Source: Lentisphaeria bacterium (GTDB lineage: Bacteria; Verrucomicrobiota; Lentisphaeria; Oligosphaerales; Oligosphaeraceae). Taken from it: DNA of 64,000 nt. A model generated the notes under the pieces. The model worked only from the letters and a program-made list of their open reading frames with translations, did not search any database and was not told the DNA's origin. Positions 25,308 to 32,259 of this stretch are shown piece after piece. The stretch's first letter is position 1, and each line of letters starts with the position of its first letter. The DNA lies in NCBI GenBank assembly GCA_016287975.1, contig JAEEXV010000170.1, positions 1 through 64,000 of the forward strand, in the 5' to 3' direction. Made by a program: the position numbers and the translations under genes.

Positions 25308-27467
25308 TTACTTGTAGTTGAACGGCAGGATGCTCCAGAATTCGGCGTCGGAGAGTTCGCCGGTGGCGGCGCGCCGGAGGGCGTCGCAGCGTGGGGCGGC
25401 GGGCGGGAGGTCGTGCTGGATGGCGTCGAGTTTCGCGCCGAGCCCGTCCAGGCATGGGAAACCGCAGACTCGGGCGACGGCGCAGCGGGCGAATGCCTCG
25501 ATCAACTGGATGGTGCTGCCGCCATTCACCTGCTGAAAGAGCGCCCAGAGGCGGGCGGCCCGTTCGTTCGCCTCGGCAGGATAGACGCGGTAGAGCATCA
25601 GCACGCGGTACAGCTCGATCAGTTCCCAGGGATGCTGCGGTTCGGACTGCCAGTGCTGACGTTGCGCAAGATAGGCGTCCCGGTATTTTTCCGCCTCCGG
25701 GTTGAGGTAGAGGTTCTTGACCAGCAGATGATGATGGTAGGGCTCCAGCAGAGTGCTTCCATATCGGTTAATGGCTTCTTCTATGTTACACTGAAGGACT
25801 GTTTGTGCTGTTTTTAGGGCCATGGTTTTTTGGGGGCAGTCCAAGAGATTATGGGCGCAGTAGACAGCCGTTTGATCGGTTTCGTCCATAAGGTTTGGAT
25901 CGGGATTGAAGAGTTTGAGAGCGCGGATGAAGTATTCGTGGGCCTTCAGGACATCACCGGCAATGGCGTAGCTTTGTCCGATGCTGCTGAGGATGATGCC
26001 CCGGATGCGTATGGTTAGATAAACGAATGCCGGATCATTTTCCCATGGACGACAGATGGAGGAGGCCTCTGCGAAGTCGAAGGAATCGTTGTAGTGGACT
26101 GCGAGATTCATGTCGGTGTAGGCGCAGAGTTCGCGGTTGTCTGGGCGCAGGTTGTCCCGAAGCTGGATATAGCAGTCTAAGCATTTCTTGGCGAGGGCCG
26201 GTTTGCCGTTATGGTTCGCATTCTGAATTTCGATGAGTAGTCGCAGCAGCTTCTGGTGTGGGTGGCGGTTGAAGTATTTCACCGGGAAAGGCCTGACGAG
26301 GGAATCGCACAGGAAAGCCAGGAGATAGGGGTCGCGTCCCTTTTGCTCGAACATCTCCTCGAGTTTTTCGAGCAGGGCATTGCAGAACGTCGGCTGTTTT
26401 TTCGCTTTTTGGACCGCTTGTTCGAGGATATAGTAGAAGATCTTGGTCTTCTGGTAGATGCGGGTGAAATCAAACAATTCATCGGCATATCCGGCGGGGG
26501 AAGCACTGTCCAGGCAATGGAGTCGTTTTAGCAGTGCTTGGTCTATAGGGACATATCCTGGCCACTTCTTCACATCAAAGGATTTTCCCCACATGTTTGC
26601 CTTTTTGCTTGGGGTGGTCAGATAACCTACCGCATCGGCGTAAGGAACGTATTGGAAGTTCTTGTCGGCATGGGAGAGACTGACGAACTTGCTGATTTTC
26701 CAGCGTATTTTCCGACCAGTCAGCAAATGTATGGTCTGAAGGACTTCGGTCAGGCGCGAGGCGTAGTTTTTCCCAGGTTGCATTTGGGCGGTTTGAATGC
26801 CTTCGCAGAAGATCTGGACGTCACAGTCACATCCGTTTTGGGGAAGAATCCAGCAAAGAAGGGTTGCGAGGGCAATCCGAAGCAAGTCCGGATAGTCGTT
26901 CTGGGTGACCTTTGGCTGGATGACTGGGCAGACAAAGGGGAAGGCCTTGCGGCATTGCAGGAGTCGGAGGATGGCCTTATGAAATTGTTTTTCCGACCGA
27001 CACCTCAAATGGGTTTGAATTTGCGGAAGGACATTTTCATCTGGGGAAAGGCCATTCCAGACGATTCCGCTGATGACGCCGACATTTTCGTACTCTTTAG
27101 ATTGCATGCCGGGCCAGGCTTCGTCAATGTAGATGCAGATATGGGTGGCGTTCTGCGAAAAGGCGGTTACACCCAAGCCTTTTGAAGTCGTGTCTTGGAA
27201 GTCGATTTTCGGATTATAGTCGAGACTATGGATGATTCCGTCTCCAGGTGCGGTGGGGCTGCGGGAAAGTTGTGTTTTGGAGACAGGCTTGTGGGATATT
27301 GTAGTCGAGGCCATGGAAGATTTCGTCCCGAGGTGCGGTGGGGCTGGGGAAAGCGGTGTTTTGGAGACAGGCTTGTGGGATGTTGACAACGGAGGGGCTG
27401 GGTTGCCGCCGGAAGATGAAGGGGGTATGGTCCCTGGTAGAACAGGCATTGCGTAGATGGGGTTCAC
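25308..27467 (-). CDS. DUF3800-like plus helical-repeat protein, paralogue 2
   Basis: Up to 719 residues. The 27467 start is a GTG; ATG 27449 is an alternative and neither has a clear ribosome site. Residues 1-95 are a Pro/Ser-rich linker made partly of a duplicated 28-residue block (SHKPVSKT twice). The nuclease-like domain starts ICIYIDEAWPG with the acidic DE pair and continues to YVPYADAVGYL, the xADxxxY helix. Downstream is the helical array with conserved SSIGQSYAIAGD, PYHHHLLVKNL and QHPWELIELYRVLM blocks and the C-terminal ILPFNYK. It is clearly related to the proteins at 21460 and 32260, but is the only one on the minus strand and the most diverged. It converges on the Schlafen gene. 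Function unknown. Confidence 0.7.
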   Translation of the reverse strand: MNPIYAMPVLPGTIPPSSSGGNPAPPLSTSHKPVSKTPLSPAPPHLGTKSSMASTTISHKPVSKTQLSRSPTAPGDGIIHSLDYNPKIDFQDTTSKGLGVTAFSQNATHICIYIDEAWPGMQSKEYENVGVISGIVWNGLSPDENVLPQIQTHLRCRSEKQFHKAILRLLQCRKAFPFVCPVIQPKVTQNDYPDLLRIALATLLCWILPQNGCDCDVQIFCEGIQTAQMQPGKNYASRLTEVLQTIHLLTGRKIRWKISKFVSLSHADKNFQYVPYADAVGYLTTPSKKANMWGKSFDVKKWPGYVPIDQALLKRLHCLDSASPAGYADELFDFTRIYQKTKIFYYILEQAVQKAKKQPTFCNALLEKLEEMFEQKGRDPYLLAFLCDSLVRPFPVKYFNRHPHQKLLRLLIEIQNANHNGKPALAKKCLDCYIQLRDNLRPDNRELCAYTDMNLAVHYNDSFDFAEASSICRPWENDPAFVYLTIRIRGIILSSIGQSYAIAGDVLKAHEYFIRALKLFNPDPNLMDETDQTAVYCAHNLLDCPQKTMALKTAQTVLQCNIEEAINRYGSTLLEPYHHHLLVKNLYLNPEAEKYRDAYLAQRQHWQSEPQHPWELIELYRVLMLYRVYPAEANERAARLWALFQQVNGGSTIQLIEAFARCAVARVCGFPCLDGLGAKLDAIQHDLPPAAPRCDALRRAATGELSDAEFWSILPFNYK
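27213..27381. repeat. 84-bp direct duplication inside the gene 5' end
   Basis: Two adjacent copies of about 84 bp (starting near 27213 and 27298) share blocks such as GGTGCGGTGGGGCT and TTTTGGAGACAGGCTTGTGG. They keep the reading frame of the minus-strand gene and create the repeated Ser/Pro-rich linker in its product. Confidence 0.75.
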
Positions 27468-27944
27468 CGCATGGGCGATATGGACCGTTACTCGCCCATT
27501 GAAGGTGACCGCATTTTCTCTGAGAATGGCCTGTCCAGACGATCCGTTGGGGGCATATACAGAATTACAAGTGAAGAGAGGAGGATGGCTTGTTCTTCAA
27601 TATACCGTGTTTTAGAAATTCGCGCTGTTCCCCATGAGAGTTGGCAATGATCGTAAGCACGCTTCTGGTGACGGCGTGTGCCAAAGTGTATGGAGTGAGC
27701 ACGATCTCCGAAAGATGCGCGGCATTCCTGGCTACGAAAGCCCCTGCAAGGGGCGCTGGAGCATAGTCAGTTGCCAGGAATCGCTCACTTCCCGGAAATG
27801 GGCGGTTTTACCGTCCCCCCTGGGGAACAGGGTGTAGAATTTTGATGGCAATGTGGGCAACTGGGGCGACTGGGTCACAACTGGGGCGGCTGAAACATTT
27901 TTGAGGGAGAAAAGCGTTTTTTCCCCGAAAAATCGCGGTCGGGT

Positions 27945-27984
27945 CCGGAAAAATGCGGGAGTGCGTTCTTAATGGGGGTAGAAC
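27945..27984 (+). promoter_or_regulatory. Leader block B: bipartite motif
   Basis: CCGGAAAA at 27945 and CTTA at 27968 have the same 23-nt offset as blocks A (12391) and C (30784), followed by a degenerate Shine-Dalgarno-like GGGGGTAG. It lies directly upstream of the tRNA-like sequence at 27994. The 27468-27944 stretch before it holds TGTTCCCCA motifs in both directions (27625, 27821) and no gene. Confidence 0.4.
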
Positions 27985-27993
27985 AACCAAGAC

Positions 27994-28074
27994 GGGGCCG
28001 TGGAAGGTTCCCCCGGGGATGAAAGCCGAAGTGAACATCTCCGGGCGCGGGTTCGACACCCGCCGGCTCCACCA
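27994..28074 (+). ncRNA. tRNA-Ala/tmRNA-like RNA element, copy 1
   Basis: The 81-nt stretch begins GGGGCCG and ends CGGCTCC-ACCA. These ends pair over seven positions including G3-U70, the alanine identity pair used by tmRNA and tRNA-Ala. A T-arm GCGGG-TTCGACA-CCCGC (28047-28063) precedes the 3' strand. Instead of D and anticodon arms there is a 12-nt loop and one 9-bp stem, CCGGGGATG / CATCTCCGG (28013-28021 with 28036-28044), with a 14-nt loop. That order (P1, loop, P2, T-arm, P1, CCA) is the tRNA-like domain of tmRNA without the messenger part. It may be a small charged-RNA mimic, or simply a tmRNA 3'-end attachment-site remnant left by an integrating element. No full tmRNA is in the window. 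Confidence 0.5.
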
Positions 28075-28104
28075 GTCTGAATCAAACAGCAAGGAGAAAA
28101 CAAC

Positions 28105-28143
28105 ATGTGCGGACCACTGATCTTTATCTTCGGAGTTCTTTAA
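28105..28143 (+). CDS. Possible 12-residue leader peptide
   Basis: ATG 28105 has AAGGAG eight bases upstream and opens a 12-codon frame for a hydrophobic peptide, MCGPLIFIFGVL, ending at TAA. It lies 34 bp before the first possible start of the vWA gene. A regulatory leader is possible, but a frame this short can arise by chance. Confidence 0.25.
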   Translation: MCGPLIFIFGVL

Positions 28144-28240
28144 CCACCAGTCAAACCCAAACCCGCGAGGAAAAACCATGAATTCTTACAGCAACCAGAA
28201 CCGTTCCTTCCACACCAACCATTCCAACCAGGAGGCTACT

Positions 28241-28933
28241 ATGAATCCGTCCCGCTACGACAACAATTCCCTCGATGAGATGAACGCCGCTCCGCGCTGC
28301 CCCGTGGTGCTTCTGCTGGATGTCTCGGGCAGCATGTACGGCGCGCCGATCGACGAGTTGAACCAGGGGCTGCGGCAGTTCATCCGCGAGACGGCGGAGG
28401 ACGAGGCGGCGAGCATGAGCGTGGAACTGGAGGTCATCACCTTCGACTCCAATGCCAATGTCGCGATGCCGTTCACGCCGATCTGCGATGTGGATCGCGA
28501 CCCGGCGCCACTGGTGGCGGACGGCTGCACGAGCATGGGCGCGGCGCTGCGCCTGGCGACGAAAGACCTCAAGGCGCGCCGCCAGATGTACCGCAAGTCG
28601 GGGATCAGCTCCTACAAGCCGTGGGTGGTCCTGATGACGGACGGGGGGCCGAACGACGACTGGGTGAGCGCCGCGACGGAGATGCGCGAACTCGGGGAGC
28701 GCGGCCGCATCCAGTATATCGGGATCGAAATCGGCCCCAGCGCCGACCACGCCACCATGTGCCAGATCCTGCCGGCGGCGCCCGGTCCGATCAAGCTCCA
28801 GGGGCTTCGCTTCAAGCAGTTCTTCCGGTGGCTCACGGATTCGCTGAGGAGCGTCTCGTCCAGCGCGGTGTCGGAGGAGAGCAATGTCAAGCTGGGCAGC
28901 GTGAAGAGCTGGGCGGATCTGGCGGGCATGTAA
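28241..28933 (+). CDS. TerY/YegL-like vWA domain protein
   Basis: 230 residues from ATG 28241, which has AGGAGG five bases upstream. An in-frame ATG at 28178 (GAGG upstream) would add a 21-residue Asn/Ser-rich tail. The vWA domain has the full MIDAS set: DVSGS near residue 30, a conserved Thr in GCTSMGAAL, and VVLMTDGGPND. The overall pattern (PVVLLLDVSGSMYG, CTSMGAALRLA, MTDGGPND) is that of TerY/YegL. Such proteins are partners of a kinase and a PP2C phosphatase in TerY-P type triads. The phosphatase gene follows after 25 bp in the same operon. A metal-dependent protein-protein interaction role on the cytoplasmic side is expected. Confidence 0.85.
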   Translation: MNPSRYDNNSLDEMNAAPRCPVVLLLDVSGSMYGAPIDELNQGLRQFIRETAEDEAASMSVELEVITFDSNANVAMPFTPICDVDRDPAPLVADGCTSMGAALRLATKDLKARRQMYRKSGISSYKPWVVLMTDGGPNDDWVSAATEMRELGERGRIQYIGIEIGPSADHATMCQILPAAPGPIKLQGLRFKQFFRWLTDSLRSVSSSAVSEESNVKLGSVKSWADLAGM

Positions 28934-28958
28934 GGCGGACAACAAGGAGACGACAGCA

Positions 28959-30476
28959 ATGAACACGACCCTTTGCGAAAACTGGACTGGATTTGCGGCG
29001 TCGATTCCCGGTTCCGGGCACATCCGGCGGGGGCTGCCGTGCCAGGATGCGTCGGCGGCGGTGCTCGCCCCGCGTCCCGCGCTGATCGTGTGCGACGGGC
29101 GCGGCAGCGCCGCCTGCTCGGACGAGGGGGCGCAGGCGGCGGTGCGGGTCTTCCGGTCGCAGGCGGCGGTCTTCGAGCCGATGCTTGCAGGCGCGCTGGA
29201 CGAGGAGGCGCCGTCGGCGGAGCCGCAATGGGAGATGTTCGCGCGGATCATGTATAGGACGCTGATGCAGGCCAAGCTGGATCTGTCGGCCGTGCGCGGC
29301 CTTCCGGAGAAGGAGTTTGACTTCACGGTGGCGTTCGCGGTGGTCGGCACGCGGCGCATCGGCTGCTTCCAGGTCGGGGATGGCGCGATTGTGCTGCGGC
29401 AGCAGGGGCGCACGCTCACGGCCTTCTTGCCGGACAAGGGCGAATACGCGAACCAGACGCATTTCCTGCGGGAAGGCGGCGAGGCGAAAGGGGCTTTCCA
29501 TGCCGCGCTCTTCCCGGCGGCGGAGAACACCGGCATCGCCGTCACGTCCGACGGCCCCGAGCATCTGATGTTCCAGTTGGCGCAGATGAAGCCGGGACGC
29601 GTCTTCGACAAGATGATGGACGACTTGCACGACAACCAGCTGTGCCGCCAGGACATCATGGACTATCTGACCCGTCGCGAATGGGAAAACGATCCCCGCG
29701 GCGGCGATGACCGCTCCCTGGCCATCCTGGTGCCCATCACCTATGCGGAGACGGAGCCCACGCCCGTGTCCGATGCCCCGGCTGCGATCAATCCACCGAC
29801 ACAAACCGCGTCTGCGGAGCCTGTTGCCCCAGCCGACCCAACGGAGGTTGCGGAGCCCACCGCGCCAGTCGCGCCTGCGGAGCCTTCCGCGCCTGCGGAG
29901 CCAACGGAGCCTGCCGGGCTTGCGGCGCCTGTCGAGGCCGCGGCGCCTGCGGAGCCAACGGAGCCTTCCGCGCCTGCGGAGCCAACGGAGCCTTCCGCGC
30001 CTGCGGAGCCAACGGAGCCTTCCGCGCCTGCGGAGTCAACGGAGCCTGTGGAGCTTGCGGAGCCTTCCGCGCCTGCTGTTGGTGCTGTGCCAGCAGACGA
30101 CACGTCCAGTGTTAAGGAGAAGAGTGCGTGTCGTCGTCGGGGGAAGCGGGTGCTGGCGTGCGGTGGAGGGGCGCTGCTGGTGCTGCTTCTGTGTGTCGGG
30201 GCGGTTCAGGAAATGCGGGCGCGGGAGAACGCGAATCTCACGGCGAAGGCATTGCGGTGTCGGAACGAGCAATTGCAGGCCGAGGTGCAGTCTCTGGATG
30301 CGAGGGCGGTGAGGGCCGAGAAGGACGCGGCGGCAGTGCGGCGGGAGAATGAGCGCCTGGCGGCGGAGTTGCGGCAGAAGGAGGACGCCATCATCGAGTT
30401 GCAGGCCGAACTGGAGGAAGCCGCAGTAGCGGGCGAGGTGGAATTCCCAGAGCAGGTGACGGAGGGGGCGCCGTAG
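28959..30476 (+). CDS. PP2C-type protein phosphatase with repeat linker and membrane anchor
   Basis: 505 residues. The first 260 are a PP2C domain: LPCQDAS, VCDGRGS (metal-binding Asp), VGDGAIV, SDGPE and GGDDRSLAIL all fall in family order, as in YegK-like phosphatases. Then come about 120 residues of Glu/Pro/Ala repeats, including four near-identical 9-residue units of type APAEPTEPS. A single hydrophobic segment (about 395-412, LLVLLLCVGAV) follows and a C-terminal coiled coil (about 415-490, with AVRAEKDAAAVRRENERLAAEL). So the phosphatase is probably tethered to the inner membrane by a flexible stalk, with the coiled coil on the far side. It dephosphorylates Ser/Thr and likely opposes the YegI-like kinase at 13684. 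AAGGAG precedes the start. Confidence 0.85.
   Translation: MNTTLCENWTGFAASIPGSGHIRRGLPCQDASAAVLAPRPALIVCDGRGSAACSDEGAQAAVRVFRSQAAVFEPMLAGALDEEAPSAEPQWEMFARIMYRTLMQAKLDLSAVRGLPEKEFDFTVAFAVVGTRRIGCFQVGDGAIVLRQQGRTLTAFLPDKGEYANQTHFLREGGEAKGAFHAALFPAAENTGIAVTSDGPEHLMFQLAQMKPGRVFDKMMDDLHDNQLCRQDIMDYLTRREWENDPRGGDDRSLAILVPITYAETEPTPVSDAPAAINPPTQTASAEPVAPADPTEVAEPTAPVAPAEPSAPAEPTEPAGLAAPVEAAAPAEPTEPSAPAEPTEPSAPAEPTEPSAPAESTEPVELAEPSAPAVGAVPADDTSSVKEKSACRRRGKRVLACGGGALLVLLLCVGAVQEMRARENANLTAKALRCRNEQLQAEVQSLDARAVRAEKDAAAVRRENERLAAELRQKEDAIIELQAELEEAAVAGEVEFPEQVTEGAP
29943..30050. repeat. 27-bp in-frame tandem repeat
   Basis: Units starting GCGCCTGCGGAG occur at 29943, 29970, 29997 and 30024, an exact 27-bp period. 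They encode 9-residue Pro/Glu/Ala units in the phosphatase stalk and should vary in number between strains. Confidence 0.9.
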
Positions 30477-30613
30477 CATCTCCCGGGGAAATCCATTCTG
30501 GGACGCGGGGGAGACGGCTGGAGACGGGGCAGGGCGCCGGTCGGTGGAGAAAGCGACCGTTTTTGATTCCCCAACCGAGTCGGCTATCGCCGCCATCATT
30601 ATGCCCGAAGTTG

Positions 30614-30755
30614 TAGCCACGGCGTCCGCCGTGGCTATGTCCGCCTCGTCAAGCGCGCTTTTCCTCAGGCTGGACGGCAATGAGCCCTTGTGAAGCAGAC
30701 AATCTGGCATGACGATTTGGCGAAATGGCGATGGAACCGACCCGTATGGGGAAGA
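30614..30755 (-). repeat. Dispersed repeat, left inverted copy
   Basis: This roughly 140-bp stretch is the reverse complement, at about 90 percent by eye, of 38812-38953. It carries the palindrome TAGCCACGGCG/TC/CGCCGTGGCTA (30614-30637) at one end and CGATGGAACCGACCCGTATGGGGAA at the other (key part 30731-30752). The pair brackets the four genes 30945-38733. The region 30477-30613 before it holds no gene. Confidence 0.75.
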
Positions 30756-30783
30756 AAACGTTTCAGAAATATTGAGGAAGGGC

Positions 30784-30825
30784 TCGGAAAATTCGGAGGA
30801 TCCGCACTTATAGGAGGTAGACAAC
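30784..30825 (+). promoter_or_regulatory. Leader block C: bipartite motif plus Shine-Dalgarno
   Basis: TCGGAAAA at 30784 and CTTA at 30807 keep the 23-nt offset seen in blocks A and B, followed by TAGGAGGTAG. No start codon lies at a useful distance, so the Shine-Dalgarno-like part may be a relic or part of a structured RNA leader to the tRNA-like sequence at 30831. Confidence 0.4.
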
Positions 30826-30830
30826 CAGAC

Positions 30831-30912
30831 GGGGCCGTGGAAGGTTCCCCCCGGGGATGAAAGCCGAAGTGAACATCTCCGGGCGCGGGTTCGACACCCG
30901 CCGGCTCCACCA
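30831..30912 (+). ncRNA. tRNA-Ala/tmRNA-like RNA element, copy 2
   Basis: Near-identical to the copy at 27994, with one extra C in the loop (82 nt). The 7-bp end stem with G3-U70, the 9-bp internal stem, the T-arm and the encoded CCA are all kept. It ends 33 bp before the ATG of the small membrane protein. Alternative reading: a second tmRNA-derived attachment site, making the DNA between the two copies (28075-30830) an integrated segment. Confidence 0.5.
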
Positions 30913-30944
30913 ATGACAACCCACACTGCAATTGGAGGACAACC

Positions 30945-31382
30945 ATGCGAGTGCGCCACATCCATGCTTCATCAGGGGAATACATCGCCGTGCATCGCAA
31001 CCACGGTTCTTCTGGCCATTCCTCGGCTGGCGGCGGCGACAACGGCATGGGCTGCCTGGTGTTGCTGGTGCTGTGGGGGGTGTGGTGCTGGTGGCAGGAG
31101 ATTCTCATGATTGCCTTGATCCTGGGCGTGGTCACGGCGGTCTGCTGGCTGGGCTGGACGTTCCGGGATGAGATCGCGGATGCGGCCGTGGCCATCGGGG
31201 AGGGCCTGGCGTGGGTTTGCGTCTGGCTTGGCCGCGGCATCTGGTGGCTGCTGAAGCCGGGCTGGTCATTGCTGCAGAGCGGCTGGCAGGCATGCCGTAC
31301 GGGACGGCAGGCTTCCCTGCCTGCGGCCCCGGCGGCCCCGGCCCGGCCAGGGAATTACGGGAAGATCATTCAGAAGCACTAG
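30945..31382 (+). CDS. Small membrane protein
   Basis: 145 residues. After about 34 residues there are two hydrophobic helices (about 35-50 LVLLVLWGVWCWW and 51-70 LMIALILGVVTAVCWLGW), then an amphipathic or third membrane-associated stretch rich in Trp (LAWVCVWLGRGIWWLL) and a basic C-terminal tail. No family is recognised. GGAGG lies ten bases before the ATG. It is followed 16 bp later by the membrane J-domain gene, so the two products may form a membrane complex. Confidence 0.7.
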   Translation: MRVRHIHASSGEYIAVHRNHGSSGHSSAGGGDNGMGCLVLLVLWGVWCWWQEILMIALILGVVTAVCWLGWTFRDEIADAAVAIGEGLAWVCVWLGRGIWWLLKPGWSLLQSGWQACRTGRQASLPAAPAAPARPGNYGKIIQKH

Positions 31383-31398
31383 AAACGGAGGAACGAAC

Positions 31399-32151
31399 AT
31401 GTGTTTGGCTTGTGGCTATTCCTGGAACATCGTCGAGACGATTCGTGACGCCCAGTATGCCTGCACGCGGGTGCAAATGGGGGAGCGGGGCATCCGTATG
31501 CTGGAGCGTTGCATCGACCAGATGGAGTATCGTCGGCAGGAGGCGAAGCACCGGAACTTCGTGGTGGACACGCAGCGAATCCTGACCCTGGTGCCGTTTC
31601 TCGGCATCTTCGCGGTGATCATCTGGCTCTTCTGGACCGGGGCCATCCTGAAGGGGATTCTCGGATTGTTCATCGGGCTGCCGTTGGCGGAACCCCTGGG
31701 CTACGGGGTCGATGCCGCCTTCGCGAAGTCCCGTGAAAACCTGTCGCTTCTGGATCGGGAAGTCGCCGAGGACAACGCGATGATCGCGGAACTGCGCCGG
31801 ATCGTCCAGGAGGCCAAGGATGAGCTGTCGCGCCAGGGCCAGGCGGGAAACGCGGGGCGCCAGTATTCCTCCAGGGGGAATCAGCGGCGCCAAGGCGGTC
31901 ACTCCGATGCCGCGGCGGCATCGGATCCGGCCTTGGCGGACGCATACAGGACGCTGGGAGTCTCGCCGGACATTTCCGACGAGGAACTGAAACGGGTCTA
32001 CCGGCAGACGATGCGCGAGGTGCATCCGGACACTCTGGCGAACTCCGGGCTCAGCCGGCGGCTGCAGGAACTGGCGGCGGAGCAGGCCAAGGCGATCAAC
32101 GCGGCCTACCATCTGATTGTCGAGGAACGCCGCAGACGGGGGGGCGGATGA
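31399..32151 (+). CDS. Membrane-anchored J-domain protein (DnaJ-like co-chaperone)
   Basis: 250 residues. An N-terminal cytoplasmic part begins MCLACGY. Two adjacent hydrophobic segments (about 60-78 and 80-97, VPFLGIFAVIIWLFW and ILGLFIGLPLAEPLG) follow, then a coiled-coil stretch (about 105-145). The C-terminal J domain runs from about 178 (LADAYRTLGVSPDISDEELKRVYR) with the essential HPD motif in REVHPDTL. J domains stimulate Hsp70 ATPase, so this protein should recruit DnaK to the membrane. GGAGG precedes the ATG. J-domain proteins recur in vWA/kinase/phosphatase conflict loci. Confidence 0.85.
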   Translation: MCLACGYSWNIVETIRDAQYACTRVQMGERGIRMLERCIDQMEYRRQEAKHRNFVVDTQRILTLVPFLGIFAVIIWLFWTGAILKGILGLFIGLPLAEPLGYGVDAAFAKSRENLSLLDREVAEDNAMIAELRRIVQEAKDELSRQGQAGNAGRQYSSRGNQRRQGGHSDAAAASDPALADAYRTLGVSPDISDEELKRVYRQTMREVHPDTLANSGLSRRLQELAAEQAKAINAAYHLIVEERRRRGGG

Positions 32152-32259
32152 GGCTTTTTTATGGCCGTCGTATCCGGTTCGGGAAAATGGTGCTACGTTG
32201 TAGATGAGATCTTGATTGTGTGTCTTGAACCTGAAACAGAAAACCCAAGGAGATCGCTT

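Noticed and set aside
27600..28074. A complete tmRNA gene
   Set aside because: No GGGGCTG-type 5' half, tag reading frame or pseudoknots were found; only the tRNA-like part is present.
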